Assembly: GCA_024760905.1 (NCBI GenBank)
Contig: CM045734.1
Span: forward strand, 39,158,564-39,222,563
Direction of reading: 5' to 3'
DNA length: 64,000 nucleotides
From: Plotosus lineatus
Taxonomy: Eukaryota; Chordata; Actinopteri; Siluriformes; Plotosidae
Part shown: piece after piece, positions 47,518 to 59,034 of the stretch
Numbering within the stretch: position 1 is the stretch's first letter
Layout: each line of letters opens with the position of its first letter
Notes under the pieces: model-generated
The model's database searches: none
What the model saw: only the letters and a program-made list of their open reading frames with translations
What the model was told of the DNA's origin: nothing
Translations under genes and position numbers: made by a program

Positions 47518-47673
47518 CTTGCCCCTGCACGCCTGACTGCTGTCAGGCAACTTCATCCTGGGCTCATCGACCTGTGTTCCTTCAACAGCTGCACTGCTAA
47601 AGAATCTGCTGATGGTTGTCTGTGTGCTGGACTTTCCTGACGCCTTCCCTGTTGCTGACAGTCTGGAATGCAT
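47518..47673 (-). CDS. msh3: msh3 exon 1: start codon and PCNA-binding motif
   Basis: 52 codons from an ATG at 47673-47671 to a donor at 47517 (AAG|GTGAGC). The motif QTTISRFF (residues 18-25) is a canonical PIP box (Q-x-x-I-x-x-F-F), as at the N-terminus of MSH3 and MSH6, where it binds PCNA. The rest is Ser/Thr/Lys rich and poorly conserved, as expected for this disordered tail. The start is the only in-frame ATG before the PIP box. A caveat is that the bases just after it read CATTCCAG, which could pass for a splice acceptor, so a further upstream exon cannot be excluded. It is much shorter than human exon 1, which carries Ala/Pro repeats not seen here. Confidence 0.85.
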
Positions 47674-47960
47674 GTTTTATGGTTGAAAAGTTGAACTTGA
47701 AAACAGTTGCAACACTCCTTAACAATCTACAGTCCTGACTCTGTGAACAGCTTAGCATAACAAGAACTCATGTTGGTGCGGATATGACGTTGCAGCTTGT
47801 ACACAGGCGACACCGCGGGGTTACTCGAGACCTGACAGGATGCGTTAGAGATGCGCAGCCGCATTAATCTTCTCTCCAAGAAGATACGTTACGTCAGCGT
47901 GTTCGCCATATTGGTGTTGGCAAGTTTACCCTGGAAATTCGTAAATTTTTACACAACAAC
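47674..47960 (-). promoter_or_regulatory. presumed msh3 promoter with a CRE-like site
   Basis: This is the region directly upstream of the msh3 ATG. It is richer in CpG than its surroundings (for example CACCGCGGGGTTACTCGAG and GATGCGCAGCCGC). It contains TTACGTCA at 47889-47896, a cAMP-response/ATF-type element, and a GCCAT (YY1-like) site at 47905-47909. No TATA box is evident, which suits a housekeeping repair gene. No divergent coding exon was found within the first kilobase on the plus strand. Confidence 0.45.
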
Positions 47961-48020
47961 AATCTGACAAGTGACGCTGGCTGCCAAACAAATCATATGG
48001 TTGGGAATTATGCCATCATT

Positions 48021-48578
48021 CTTCTTCTTCTTCTTTTCCTTCCGGTTTTTCAGTTCAGGGGTCGCCACAGCAAGCCATCCGCCTCCATCTCACCCGATCC
48101 TCTGTATCTTCTACTCTTACTCCAACTACCTTCATGTCCTCCTTCACCACATCCATACATCTTCGCTTTGGGCTTCCTCTAGACCTTCTGCCTGGTAGTT
48201 CCAACCTCAGCATTCTACTACCAATATATTCATTATCCCTCCTCTGTACATGTCCAAACCATCTCAATCTAGCCTCTCTGACTTTGTCTCCAAAACCTCT
48301 TACATGTGCTGTCCGTCTGATGTGCTCATTCCTGATCCTATCCATCCTCGTTACTCCCAAAGAGAACCTCAACATTTTCATCTCTGCTACCTCCAGCTCT
48401 GCCTCCTGTCTTTTCCCCAGGGCCACTGTTTCTAAACCATACAACACCGCTGGCCTCATCACCGTCTTGTACACTTTTCCTTTCATTTATTCTTGCTCAT
48501 ACCTTCCTATCACACCGGATACTTTTCTCCAACCATTCCAACCTGCCTGCACATGCTTCTTCACTACTTTTCCACACT
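48021..48578 (-). mobile_element. RTE LINE 3' fragment with 17-bp target duplication
   Basis: The minus strand reads MKGKVYKTVMRPAVLYGLET, MLRFSLGVTRMDRIRNEHIR and LRWFGHVQRRDNEYIGSRML, ending in the 3' UTR (GGGGTCGCCACAG on plus) and a GAAGAAGAAG tail. It is flanked by GGAATTATGCCATCATT at 48004-48020 and 48579-48595. It is 5'-truncated, but this part of the frame is open. Confidence 0.93.
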
Positions 48579-48662
48579 GGAATTATGCCATCATTACGAT
48601 GCTTTATTTCTTCTGTAATATGGACAGATCAAAATTAAGAATGACAACATAAAGGTTTGAAA

Positions 48663-48670
<8 letters not shown>

Positions 48671-48723
<53 letters not shown>
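48671..48723. repeat. (TA)n microsatellite at the 3' end of an RTE fragment
   Basis: About 53 bases of TA directly adjoining the RTE 3' end. Confidence 0.95.
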
Positions 48724-48726
<3 letters not shown>

Positions 48727-49392
48727 TTCTTTTACTTTCGGCTGCTCCCTTCAGGGGTCGCCACAGCAAATCATCCGCCTCCACCTCACCCTGTCCTCCG
48801 CATCTTCTTTTCTGACTCCAACGACCTTCATGTCCTCCTTCACCACATCCATGAATCGTCTCTTTGGTCTTCCTCTTGGCCTTCTGCCTGGTAGTTCCAA
48901 CCTCAGCATCCTACTGCCAATATACTCACTATCCCTCCTCTGTACATGTCCAAACCATCTCAATCTAGCCTCTCTGACTTTGTCTCCAAAACATCTTACA
49001 TGTGCTGTCCCTCTGATGTGCTCATTCCTGATCCTATCCATCCTCGTTACTCCCAGGGAGAACCTCAACATTTTCATCTCCGCTACCTCCAGCTCTGCCT
49101 CCTGCCTTTTCCTCAGCGCCAATGTTTCTAAGCCATACAACATCGCTGGCCTCACCACCATCTTGTACACTTTTCCCTTCATTCTTGCTGACACTCTCCT
49201 ATCGCACATCACACCGGATACTTTTCTCCAACCATTCCAGCCTGCCTGCACACGCTTCTTCACCTCTTTTCCACACTCTCCATTGCTCTGGATTGTTGAG
49301 CCTAAGTACTTAAAATCCTCCACCTTCGTTATCTCTGCTCCCTGTAACATCACCGTTCCTCCTGGGTCCTTCTCATTCACACACATGTATTC

Positions 49393-49397
<5 letters not shown>
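48724..49397 (-). mobile_element. RTE LINE 3' fragment set between two (TA)n tracts
   Basis: Open minus-strand frame of 211 codons (49386-48751) beginning MCVNEKDPGGTVMLQGAEIT, then VEDFKYLGSTIQSNGECGKE (thumb region after the RT core) and the same C-terminus as the other copies. It retains the part missing from the 8988-11597 copy. The 5' truncation point and the 3' end both abut (TA)n. The open frame suggests a young insertion. Confidence 0.93.

Positions 49398-49398
<1 letters not shown>

Positions 49399-49433
<35 letters not shown>
49399..49433. repeat. (TA)n microsatellite at the 5' truncation of the RTE fragment
   Basis: About 35 bases of TA. Confidence 0.95.
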
Positions 49434-49434
<1 letters not shown>

Positions 49435-49439
<5 letters not shown>

Positions 49440-50047
49440 TATTCTGTGGTATACAGGGTATACTTCCTCACTGAATTTGAATAACTTAACACCACAGCTT
49501 TATCTTAGTCAGGGTTGTGGACAACCCAGTATCTATTTTGGGATCTTCTAGTGTGAGGCAGGAATACATCTTGGATGAGATCCCAGTTGAACACACACAC
49601 ACACACACACACTCACTTAAACCGAGGAACAGTTTATGCTCACTTGCACATTATGTCCTGTTTTTTCACACCTCAGCAAGGCATATCACGTTTCTGTTCA
49701 TCGCTCATTCACAGTGATTGACATGGTGGACAACTGTAATTAAATTCATGCTGTTATTGAACAAAGAACAATTGGCAATATTGTGAATATTTTTGTCTGA
49801 ATGTTTAATAAAGTTACAGAATGAGGGTGAATCAAGAGAGGCAAGACAAATGATTAGGACAAGCAAGGAAAGCGGCCGATATGAGGATGATTATTAATAG
49901 GTGATAAACAGTTGGACTCATTTAGTTGAGATTTTACAAAATTAAATTAATTGAATGACTGGTGGAGGATGACATGTAGCCATTGACCTTCCGCCTTGCA
50001 TCACCAAGTTATTCAGGTACATCTGTCATATAATGTCAGATACTTGT
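49435..50047. other. intergenic, no gene seen
   Basis: AT-rich, with a short (CA)n at 49592-49612. No supported feature. Confidence 0.5.
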
Positions 50048-50060
50048 TGTTTTATAATGG

Positions 50061-50316
50061 CCGCCAATGCAGCTAACTGGGTTATCAAAGGCTGGCCATG
50101 TCTCTCACTGTCTATGGTGAGAAGTTCATGTAAAAGAACCATTGCTGACTTTCATAAAGAGTAGCCGAATAGTCGTCAGCGTGTTTCTGCCCCTTGCTAA
50201 AAGGGTTGTGTCAGGAGTGCATCCGACGTAAAAACCTATGCCAAATCAAACGTGTGAATCAGATGATTCGCTGTGGCGACCCTCGAAAAAGGGAAAAAGC
50301 TGACAAGAAATGTACT
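50061..50316 (+). mobile_element. 5'-truncated SINE, RTE-like tail, 13-bp target duplication
   Basis: It starts within the body (AATGCAGCTAACTGGGTTAT) and ends in the tail GATTCGCTGTGGCGACCCTC then AAAGGGAAAAAGC. It is flanked by TGTTTTATAATGG at 50048-50060 and 50317-50329. Confidence 0.92.
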
Positions 50317-50329
50317 TGTTTTATAATGG

Positions 50330-53300
50330 GGCCTTTCCAGGTTGTATTGTGTTAATGAATGACGTTTTTATGCTACTACTACTACTACTACTACTAATTA
50401 CTACTACTAATTACTACTAATAATTACTACTAATAGTAATAATAATAATGTTACAACTGTCATGAAATCAGTCACTATATCATTCGTGGAGAAATTTGAA
50501 TTTAAAAACTTCCCTTTTCCAAGTCAAACACATGCATGCTGTCTAACTAATGGACAAAGTTGAACTTCTAATGATCTAATTATATCCCAGCATTAGCCTT
50601 ATTGAAAAGTTCATGTCTATGTAAATGTAATAACTATCATATTATTATTTTTCATTAGAAAAATTTAAGTAAACTCTCAAATGTCTAGTAATAATAATGT
50701 GAACAGTATATTGCTCACACAAAAGGTAATAACTTATTAGGATTAAGCACGCACTTGTGACAAACAATTTCTTGTGTCTCGAAAAATCAGTGTGTCAAAG
50801 TACCTTCCGCATAGATCACAAGAAAGGTAATAAACTAATTAATTATTCGCAAGCACTCAGAGAACTCATCCCTTCATGAGAATATAGGAATAATAGTAGA
50901 CTCTATTATGCAATTCTGCCACTTTTTATGTTTAGTATGCGTTCTTTCCAAAAACTGTCAAACTACAGTTGTGCTTGACTGAATCCTCCATATTGTAATC
51001 CACATTAATGGGGAGCCTGTAATTCTTTGTGAAAATTACTGTGGATAGTGATATTGAAATATTGTATTTCTACAATAGATAATTTATGCCATTGTGTACT
51101 CTACAGCCTTGTACTGAAATTTAACTTTTAAGACTCAAACACCTTACTGCTCAGGGTACCATGTTGAGCATTGTATCATGGGTACGTTAAAGCCAGCACT
51201 ACTTTTGTATACCAGTAGCTATTTTCTTCTGTTTCTGCTACCACCTCGGCTGTTTTCAACAGTTTTCGCTGTGATTGTGAGTGTCCAGGAACAAAGTGAT
51301 TTCTTTTTCCATCTTGACGAGATTTCTTTAATGTCAAATGGCTACATTTGTACGCCGGAAGCCAAAACAACCAAACTTGATGTTCTCTACTCCAGAAGGG
51401 TAGCCATTGCACCCAAGTCTATTTTTAATTAGTACTGTATACATTACAAGGGAATGGCAGAATTGGATTAGTCCACTTTCTCGGTATCATACATCTTTAT
51501 TCCAAGTGAATAATGCTCGAATCCAAACGGTAGGCCTCCACAATTTGTGAAGAGCAGGCATCATCATCATCATCCCACTTGAAAAAAAAACTCATAGAAA
51601 ACTCACTTTAGTTTGTTTTTCTACTCCCCTCGATGTTCCATCTCTTATTCTGCTTGATGGCCCTCGTTTTTGGTGTATAATTATTCAATTGCAAAAACTG
51701 CCAGGAAAACCCAAGGGATTATTGAATGACTTCATAGGGCAACGGTTCGATTTTGAAACAATAAAGGTGAAGCTAAATTTGCGGATTCGTATTATCGATC
51801 AGATCCGACCAAAAATTGATAGGATTTTGCTTGGCCCATGCTTCAACATACGACAAAGTTTCATGGTAAAATCGGTTGGAAGATTTTGAGCAATTTTGCC
51901 GAAAAGGCAAAAACAGCTAAATATACTACACTGATAAAAAAAAAAAAAAAAAAAAAAAAATTACTTTTGGTGTAAGTAAAAAAATAATTGGTAGCTGAAC
52001 CGTTGCAGTAATAAAAAAAAAAAAAAAAAATTTGGAATGCGTTATTGTCGGTAAATATTCAACGTTGGTGTCCACTTGGTGTTACGTTGCATCACAAGTT
52101 GGCACTGTTAATTAATTTCTAACATCAAGTTTTAAGGTGAATAATTTATTAATTATTAACATGCAAGTGGTACATACTGTATATGAATGTAACCTGAAAG
52201 TACCTGCCTTACTCTCTCCTCCCTGCTGGATAAAATCAGTAGAAACATTTCATAAATCTCAAACCCTTTTATTTGTAATGATACAAAAACAAGGCCTTCC
52301 ACGTCTGTGTAGATATATGTAGAGTGGACACATTCAATGTGAAAAAACACATTTATCTCCCCACATTGATCAGGTTTAAAGAGCAGAGTGTTAGCATACA
52401 GGAGGCTGGATTTCACTGTTGTATCCGAGACACTATCATTAAATATGAGTGACACACAATCAAGCATTTTTTTTTTTAAATCAGTGCTTCTAACATGAAA
52501 ATCCCAAGCTTAAAAAAGGTGACACAGCAGTACCCCTCCTCATATTCCCGGAAAAGAATAACTTTTAAGCATAAGGGTTTACAGAGATTTCACATTACAT
52601 TATTAGACACAGTGGGATTGTAAACACACAGTAAGAAATATCTAGTATTGTAATGATGGTAATGGAAACCATTGTATGTAAAGAGTGAAGGATTTTTGCA
52701 TATTGTTCAGAACATAGACTAATGCAGAGAATACTGATGATTGTTCATTAAAACCCCTCTCTGAAGTAAGCCTGAAGCCACATTTCTACTCAGTTTGAAG
52801 GAAAATATATGATTTGACATGGAAAAGTGATAATGCTGCATTCCTAAGATAAGGTCATACCTCACGGGAGTCTTTCTTTAAAAACCCATTAAAACATCTA
52901 TACACATTGCAAAAAAAAACAAAAAAAAAAACAGACAAGAATAAATAGGACACAGCTACCCAAGTGTTTAAATACATCCGAATATCATGACAAAGTTATT
53001 ACATTACTACATGTTGAGTTCCACCATGTTGCACTCATTAAGTATATTTCAGACTATTGCATCAGAAGATTCTCTCCCTGCTGTATTTCACTAAACCCCC
53101 TGAGAAAACACAGCAAAAGCCATTTTAAATACCGAATAATTCTGGCCCAAAAAAAAAAAAAAAATCAACAAAAACAAAAAAATAAAATAAAGGCTGATAC
53201 AAAGTGACATTGAGAACTCAAATATTGCCATCTCAACCATAAACGATAGATAATTTGGTATTCAAGTGCTCTGATAAAGGGTGACGAAGCCACAAGCCGA

Positions 53301-54604
53301 CACAAGTACAACCATGTTGATCTTCATGGATATTCAAGGATTCATACAGAAACTCGGAAACAGTGCAATCTGATTGGTTCACGGTTTTGGGATGACAGAG
53401 AAATCTTATTCAAAAGATTTTCTCGTTTTTGATTGATGGAAAGCCATCAAATAATTCTTAATATTCTGGATACTGAAGTGGCATCACGACATTATCGCCA
53501 TTCAGAATATTGAACGACCGGTATGTGCAACATAGTAACATCACATCTACTTTGAAAATATTTGAAATGAATGATCAAATCATTACAGAACTTCGCTTCA
53601 GTGTCATCAACCCATCGACCAAATAATTCCTCAGTTCATACTCGCCTCATTCAAAAATTTTCATTCCACTTATTATCCACTCGGTAACCATAGGATATAG
53701 CTTAAATCAATCAAAAATAAACCAGCAAAGATTGCTTTACCGTGTTCATGTGTAGTATATACTAGAAGTATTTGCTGAAGATGAGGTTGATAATCAATGG
53801 ACACATCTCAGGGACTATTTAATAATATTCACCTCACTGTCAGTGAATTATCGTTATTTAGTTCATAGTCTCAAGTAGAAATCTGTAATAAGAAGCTGTA
53901 CTGGATTTTCTAAAATGATCTGAATTTAAGATTTAATAAAGTTTCTATGTGTCACAGAGATCCTTTAAAATTCTGAGTGGTTTTTATTTACTTATTTCTT
54001 TGATTCTGACCATAAAACCAAAAAAATATCTTCTTTGTGAAGGGCCTGCTAATACTAGCCACAGTGAGTTTTATATTTTCGTCATGTCCTACAACTGCGA
54101 CACAGTACAGACTCATCAATGCAACGGCTTACAAATTATGTCAGGTACGGATGCCACAAATAAAAGCAACATGGGACACATGACCTAACATTGAGAGAAA
54201 TGATTTGCACTGTCATAACGAACAGGTTTTTCTTGCCTGTCCCTTATGCAACAGAAAACAAATGCGATGGATCCAATTTACAAAAATCAGGTGTTTCAAT
54301 ACACACAAGTGCAAATGAAATACTCAGCCTCGCTCCTAGACCTAAATAGGATGGGAGGAAAAAACAAATATGTCCTCTGTTAAAAAAAAAAGTAGCTTTG
54401 TGTTTTAGCCAGCTCTATATAGCTATACAAACCACACCTGAAGATTCCTTTTCACATCTTTTATGTAAGGCTCGAAAAACACTCTGAAATCACAGAATAA
54501 GTAATTAATGAGAAATTAAACACATCACTGGAGCTGCGGCTTTCTCTTCTATCCAGGAGGAGAAAAGTAAGCAAGAGACATTGACTTGATGACATTTTCT
54601 CGAC
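50330..54604. other. intergenic region, no gene seen
   Basis: Contains an imperfect (ACT)n/(AAT)n stretch at 50374-50450 and paired A-runs near 51938-51960 and 52013-52030. Otherwise it is unique-looking AT-rich DNA. Several short ORFs (for example 51178-51432 and 52156-52467) show no family resemblance. The far end of the ubac1 3' UTR may lie at its right side. Confidence 0.45.
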
Positions 54605-54778
54605 ATGAATGAAAATGATGCAGATGATTTAACGGAGCATGTGGCAGGCGAAATTAAAGAGAAAGCATCCTGCAAGAGCAGCAGAACCGCCACAAGTACA
54701 AGTTCAAGTTTCAAAGCCAGAATGAAAAGGAAAGGTACGTTATTACCTTGGCAGTGTATTATTTGCACACGAAAATGA
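54605..54778 (+). CDS. possible small ORF or first coding exon, unknown
   Basis: A 57-codon ORF begins MNENDADDLTEHVAGEIKEK, followed by a Ser/Thr/Lys-rich stretch. It contains an in-frame AAAG|GTACGT at 54732-54735 that would serve as a splice donor. The composition is protein-like (acidic then basic) and not repeat-derived, but I recognise no family, and no downstream exon was found. It lies between the ubac1 3' end and the msh3 promoter on the opposite strand. It could equally be chance in AT-rich DNA. Confidence 0.15.
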   Translation: MNENDADDLTEHVAGEIKEKASCKSSRTATSTSSSFKARMKRKGTLLPWQCIICTRK

Positions 54779-55281
54779 AATTAGATTTTGCATTAATTTC
54801 TGATGGCACGATACAGAGCACGCTAGGATTGTAAAACCGTCAGATACCGAAGCTCATATGGACATTCAAACAGAATAGTAAGCATTTGTTCTCGCTCGTG
54901 TTACAGCAGCAACAGTATTATTGTACCTTTAGTTTCAGGTACTGTACTCGAAATCCAAACAATGCTGTTAAAACGTTCTTTGAAAGCTGGGGAACAAGTG
55001 TAAACTCCTCCCCTCTTCTGGGTGCTGCAAGTTAATTTACATCAAGAAGGTATATAAAATAAAATAAAATATATGCTTAATAGAATTAAAAAAAAAAATG
55101 GCTCAAAATATATAAAGCAAATAGTGAATTGAGAATTTGTCAATTAAGTTATTATTATTTTTTTTTTTTTACAATTGTTCTGTCAATTATAAATACATAC
55201 ATTTATCTGTATAATATTCAAAACAGAAAAATTCCCATTGTGTTATGATTGTTACCTTCATTTCTCACTGTAACTTTTTAA

Positions 55282-55513
55282 AGTAAACGACACACACGCG
55301 CACACACTGGCTGCACGCACACGCACGCACACACTGGCCGCACGCATACGCACACGCACGCACAGGCCGCACGCACACACTGGCCGCACGCACACGCACG
55401 CACAGGCCGCACGCACACACTGGCCGCACGCACACGCACATTCACTGGCCGCACGCGCACACACGCACACACACTGGCTGCACGCACACACACTGGCTGC
55501 GCACCCACGCACA
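55282..55513. repeat. GC-rich minisatellite in the presumed ubac1 3' UTR
   Basis: Repeats of CACACACTGGCCGCACGCAC with CGCACGCACAGGCCGCACGC variants, about 230 bp, much richer in GC than the surroundings. It starts about 60 bp beyond the ubac1 stop codon. Cys/Ala-rich frames across it are artefacts. Confidence 0.92.
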
Positions 55514-55575
55514 CCTCTTATGAGTGATTAAGCCTGTTCTATTTGATCCAGTCTGTTCAGAGTGTACATTTTGCT

Positions 55576-55691
55576 TTATGTGCGGTTGAGTGTCTGGAAG
55601 ATTCTGGATATCTGGAGCATAACAGGGCCGGTCTCTGGGTCATTCATCCACTGTGTGCTGTTTAAAGGATTCTCCAGCATGTCCTCAAATG
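55576..55691 (-). CDS. ubac1: ubac1 last exon: C-terminus and stop codon
   Basis: This exon starts after acceptor GTCTGCAG and completes the Ala codon begun by the previous exon. It encodes [20 protein letters not shown] and then [18 protein letters not shown], ending in TAA (55578-55576). This is the exact UBAC1 C-terminus. The 3' UTR runs leftwards and soon meets a GC-rich minisatellite (55282-55513). I saw no convincing polyadenylation signal nearby. Confidence 0.96.
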
Positions 55692-56302
55692 CTGCAGACC
55701 AGAAGTGCAATAAAACACCAGGATTAAAGAAACACCACAAAATCCAAATAACAATGAATGTACATAAATCAGAATCAGCAGAATTTACACAAGAAATTGG
55801 TTCATTAAAATCTAATTAACCAATGCAAGCTTTGGTGTGTATAGGCCATCCCATTTGTGTTTGGTGAATACATTAGTTACGACTTGATTACGTGTGAAAT
55901 AAATACAGTCAGGAGATCAATAAATTGGACAGTGAAAATTGAAAATGGAACTTTACCCCTCACAGAAAGTATGGGGCAGGTCTGTATGTAACTGCTGTGA
56001 ACACCACTGGTTACACACAGAACTGTAAATTGATGTGCAATTCTCAGTCCACAAATAAAAAAAAAAAAACCAGGAATTTTTTTGGATGTCAATTTTAATG
56101 CAATATCTTTATTGCAAGTACTATTCACACGTTTTATATTAATGTAATAGTATGACATTAAACATAAGGGACCAAAAAAAGTGTCTCAATTTTCATTCAC
56201 ACACTGCAACCAATTTTGCAGAATTCCTGGTGTAGTAGAATCTAACAGACCCAACAATCATGACATGCATGCTGCTGATTCTGTGTAATTGAATCACTAA
56301 GT
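55692..56302. other. ubac1 last intron, no feature seen
   Basis: AT-rich unique-looking sequence with a short A-run at 56057-56069. Confidence 0.5.
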
Positions 56303-56550
56303 AAGTGGTTCTTAACCTTGTTGGTGGTACTGAACCCCACCCATTTAATATGTTTATTCACCGAACCCTTCTTTATTGAAAAATAAAATATAGTATGTCC
56401 CCCCCCCCCCCAAATTCAAGACATAGGTATATGTTTTTACTGGGGCACAAAAATGAACCGGGCACTAACATTACTGTGTTCAAAGAACAAAACCAATAAA
56501 ATGCATAAACTCCCCATCACAACTACAGTACTTACATTTTTATGTGAGGT

Positions 56551-56745
56551 GCGCATCTGAGTGCGTGCCCGCGCATCTGGGTGTGTGTGTGTGTATTTGT
56601 TTTATTTACATCTTATGCATTATTTTTGAATGTTTAATCGTAATTATAAGCATTTATAGTATTAAATATGTATTTATTGATATTATATACACATATACAT
56701 GTACGTATACGTCAGTCAGCGGGGGTTGATCCTACTTCGCAAATC
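56551..56745 (+). repeat. pogo-type MITE core carried inside a hAT element
   Basis: GCGCATCTGAGTGCGTGCCC, TTATGCATTATTTTTGAATG, ACATATACATGTACGTATAC and GTCAGTCAGCGGGGGTTGAT align with 13280-13475 and 62905-63090 inside family 1 pogo MITEs. Confidence 0.85.
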
Positions 56746-56854
56746 ATGCAGATAGGACGCTGACTAGCATCACGTTCCGTTATATATGTGAGTCTATGTT
56801 GTACATATTCGTCCAGCCACTTTCTTTTTAGCTCAACATAGTATGGATTAAAAC

Positions 56855-57111
56855 CCCCAGTGCAGCTAACTGGGTTAACAAAGGCGGGCCATGTCTCTCA
56901 CTGTCTATGGTGAGAGGCATGTAAAAGAACCATTGCTGACTTTCGTAAAGAGTAGCTGCAAAGTCGTCAGTGTGTTTCTGTCCCTTGCTAAAAGGGTTGT
57001 GACAGGAAGGGCATCCGACGTAAAAACCTCTGCCAAATCAACCGTGCGAATCAGATGGTTCGCTGTGGCGACTCCCGTGTAAAAGGAGAAAAGCCGAAAG
57101 GAAGACAGACG
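56855..57111 (+). mobile_element. 5'-truncated SINE nested in the hAT element, 19-bp target duplication
   Basis: It begins at CCCCAGTGCAGCTAACTGGG and ends in GTGTAAAAGGAGAAAAGCCG then AAAGGAAGACAGACG. It is flanked by acatagtatggattaaaac at 56836-56854 and 57112-57130. The uninterrupted site is present in the sister element near 61395-61415 (reverse strand). Confidence 0.95.
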
Positions 57112-57464
57112 ACATAGTATGGATTAAAACTTTAAGAAAGAAAACATCACAACAGTCACAAGTCAACTACTGAGCGCACCAAATTTCCTGCGGCACAGAT
57201 TGGCCAAGCAATGTAGTGTGATCACCTGCAGCCAATGATGGCCAAGCGGGGCGTGCTGTCATGAATATGAGTCGGGTGTGTGTCTTGACCTCCGCCGAAC
57301 CCCTGAGACTGACTTACTGAACCCCTCAGGTTCGATCGAACCCAGGTTAAGAACCACTGCACTAAGTGAAATGGGCATGTTCACAACAATTAGCAGTGTG
57401 AAGTTCAATTATTGATGTCATTCATTCTGTGAAAAACAGGTGCCAATTACTGTATTGCCTGTAT

Positions 57465-57990
57465 TTCCAAAGGCGGAGAGAAGCTACCCTTTCATCAACA
57501 GCGTAGAACCCCAATGTGTGGGCACTAAGATGGGGAGCAACAAGGATGCCTACACCGGCTCGCCACCTCTCCCCATGAGCAACTCCAGAATGGAATAAGG
57601 TTCAGCCCCTATCGAGATGGGTGTATCCAGAGCAAAAGGTATACATTGAGAGGAGTCCAACTATATCTAGTTAACATCTCTCAACTTCACGCACTAGCTC
57701 AAACTCCTTCCCCACCAGCGAGGTGACTTTCCATGTAACTAGAGTCAAAGTCAGTAGCCGAGGATCGGGCCGACAGAACCCATGCCTTCAGCTGCCACCC
57801 AACTCACACTCACCCGACCCCGATAGCCCCTCCCACAAATTGTGGGGCCATGGGAATGTGGACTCGTATCTCCTTTTCAGGCTAGGCCTGGCTGGGCTCC
57901 ATTGGCAGAAGCCTGACCACCAGGTGCTTGCCTTCAAATCCCTCCCTCAGGCCTGGCTCCAAGGGTGACCCCAGTGACTCAGGTCTGGGC
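57465..57990 (-). mobile_element. Rex3 LINE 5' UTR and partial endonuclease fragment
   Basis: On the minus strand this is the Rex3 5' UTR (CTGGCTCCAAGG-type complement, 57960-57790) followed by the endonuclease start and GCTCATGGGGAGAGGTGGCG, up to about 57465. It aligns with 31395-31880 in the opposite orientation. It has no RT part. Stops are present. Confidence 0.85.
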
Positions 57991-57999
57991 AATGGAGAC

Positions 58000-59030
58000 C
58001 GTCCGTGTCCTTTTATATTTTTCCTTCGGATGTTTTTGAATTAGTTCCGTCGAAGTGATGGAGAGACAATGCAGAAGGTTCCTACAAAAATGACCAGGAG
58101 TTCCACCCAGCTTCAACACAATCAACTTCTACAGCAAAGCATTAAAGCTCAGTCTGCCATAATCATCTGCGGTAGAGGCGTTCCAACCGGCCAAAGCAAG
58201 GACAATCTCCACCTTGCACCTGTCTGAAGATACAGGAGTCCAATAAACTGGTGAGGAGGTGAAGACTGGCAGAAAGTAGAACCCTCACAGAGCAGTGCGA
58301 GTAGCAGAGGAAGACCTGCGACATCAAGAACTGATAGGCATGATTTGTAACGGACGATTGGGATTAGGAAACTATGGAGAACATCACTGGAGAAAAGCAG
58401 GAAGGAAAACCAAACAGGATCTGATTGTGCAACAAGTTAGAAGAGGGGCGGAGCATGACAGATTTGTAAAAGCAGATGGGATATCAAGGCAAGGTAGGTG
58501 GACTCGATGGGAAATTGGCCTGCAAAGACCACTGACTTGGAAAGAACTATGGTCAACCAATCAAGGTAGACTCGGCTTCCTGCTCCGCGTAAACACTTCT
58601 TATACTAGACAGGACTTTCAACAGCTCATATGTGACAGCGCAGCAGAATACAGCTCAAAATGGCTGACGCTGAAGAGAAAATAAGGATGAAGTTCTGAAG
58701 CTAGATGAGACCATGCTGTCAGCAAAATGCCTGTCTGCAGTTGACGACAAAGTCCTCGCTGCCCCATTCAGGTGAAGTGCTCAGGTTAAGGGGCAAAACA
58801 TTTAAGACACCGAGATACCTGCTAAAAATGCAGACAAGGCTATCAACAAATGCGATTTTAGAATCTTCACACAACACCACAGGTTTATTGAAGATTGCAA
58901 GCATGCCTTGTTACTCACTTGGACTTCAAGAACCACTCTACCCAGAGGCTCATCATCAAACTCATGGCAGCAGAACATTGGATGTTTACAAAACTTGCTC
59001 ATATTGTGTTTATTACATAACATCTAGTGA
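58000..59030 (+). mobile_element. LINE-derived fragment, family uncertain
   Basis: 58295-58684 reads open on plus as a basic protein with KADGISRQGRWTRWEIGLQR, PLTWKELWSTNQGRLGFLLR, then VNTSY and QQLICDSAAEYSS. This resembles the segment near the C-terminus of fish non-LTR retrotransposon proteins of the R2/NeSL-like kind (…GxWTRWE…TWxELW…RxxFLxxxxYD…), though I cannot name the family. The continuation to 59030 is broken. Confidence 0.5.
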
Positions 59031-59034
59031 ACAC

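Larger units (their letters stand above)
56303..57359 (-). mobile_element. hAT-type element, copy 1, with nested SINE
   Basis: The left end reads AAGTGGTTCTTAACCTTGTT. The right end complement reads CAGTGGTTCTTAACCTGGGT with TCGATCGAACC. It is flanked by CACTAAGT at 56295-56302 and 57360-57367. Without the SINE it is about 780 bp and collinear, in reverse, with 61171-61918. The interior includes a core shared with pogo-type MITEs (56551-56745). No intact transposase. Confidence 0.93.

Noticed and set aside
51178..51432. 84-codon hydrophobic ORF with a signal-like N-terminus
   Set aside because: No family resemblance, splice context or neighbouring exon. It is likely chance in AT-rich intergenic DNA.
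55258..55514. Cys/Ala-rich small proteins
   Set aside because: These are translations of the GC-rich minisatellite in different frames.
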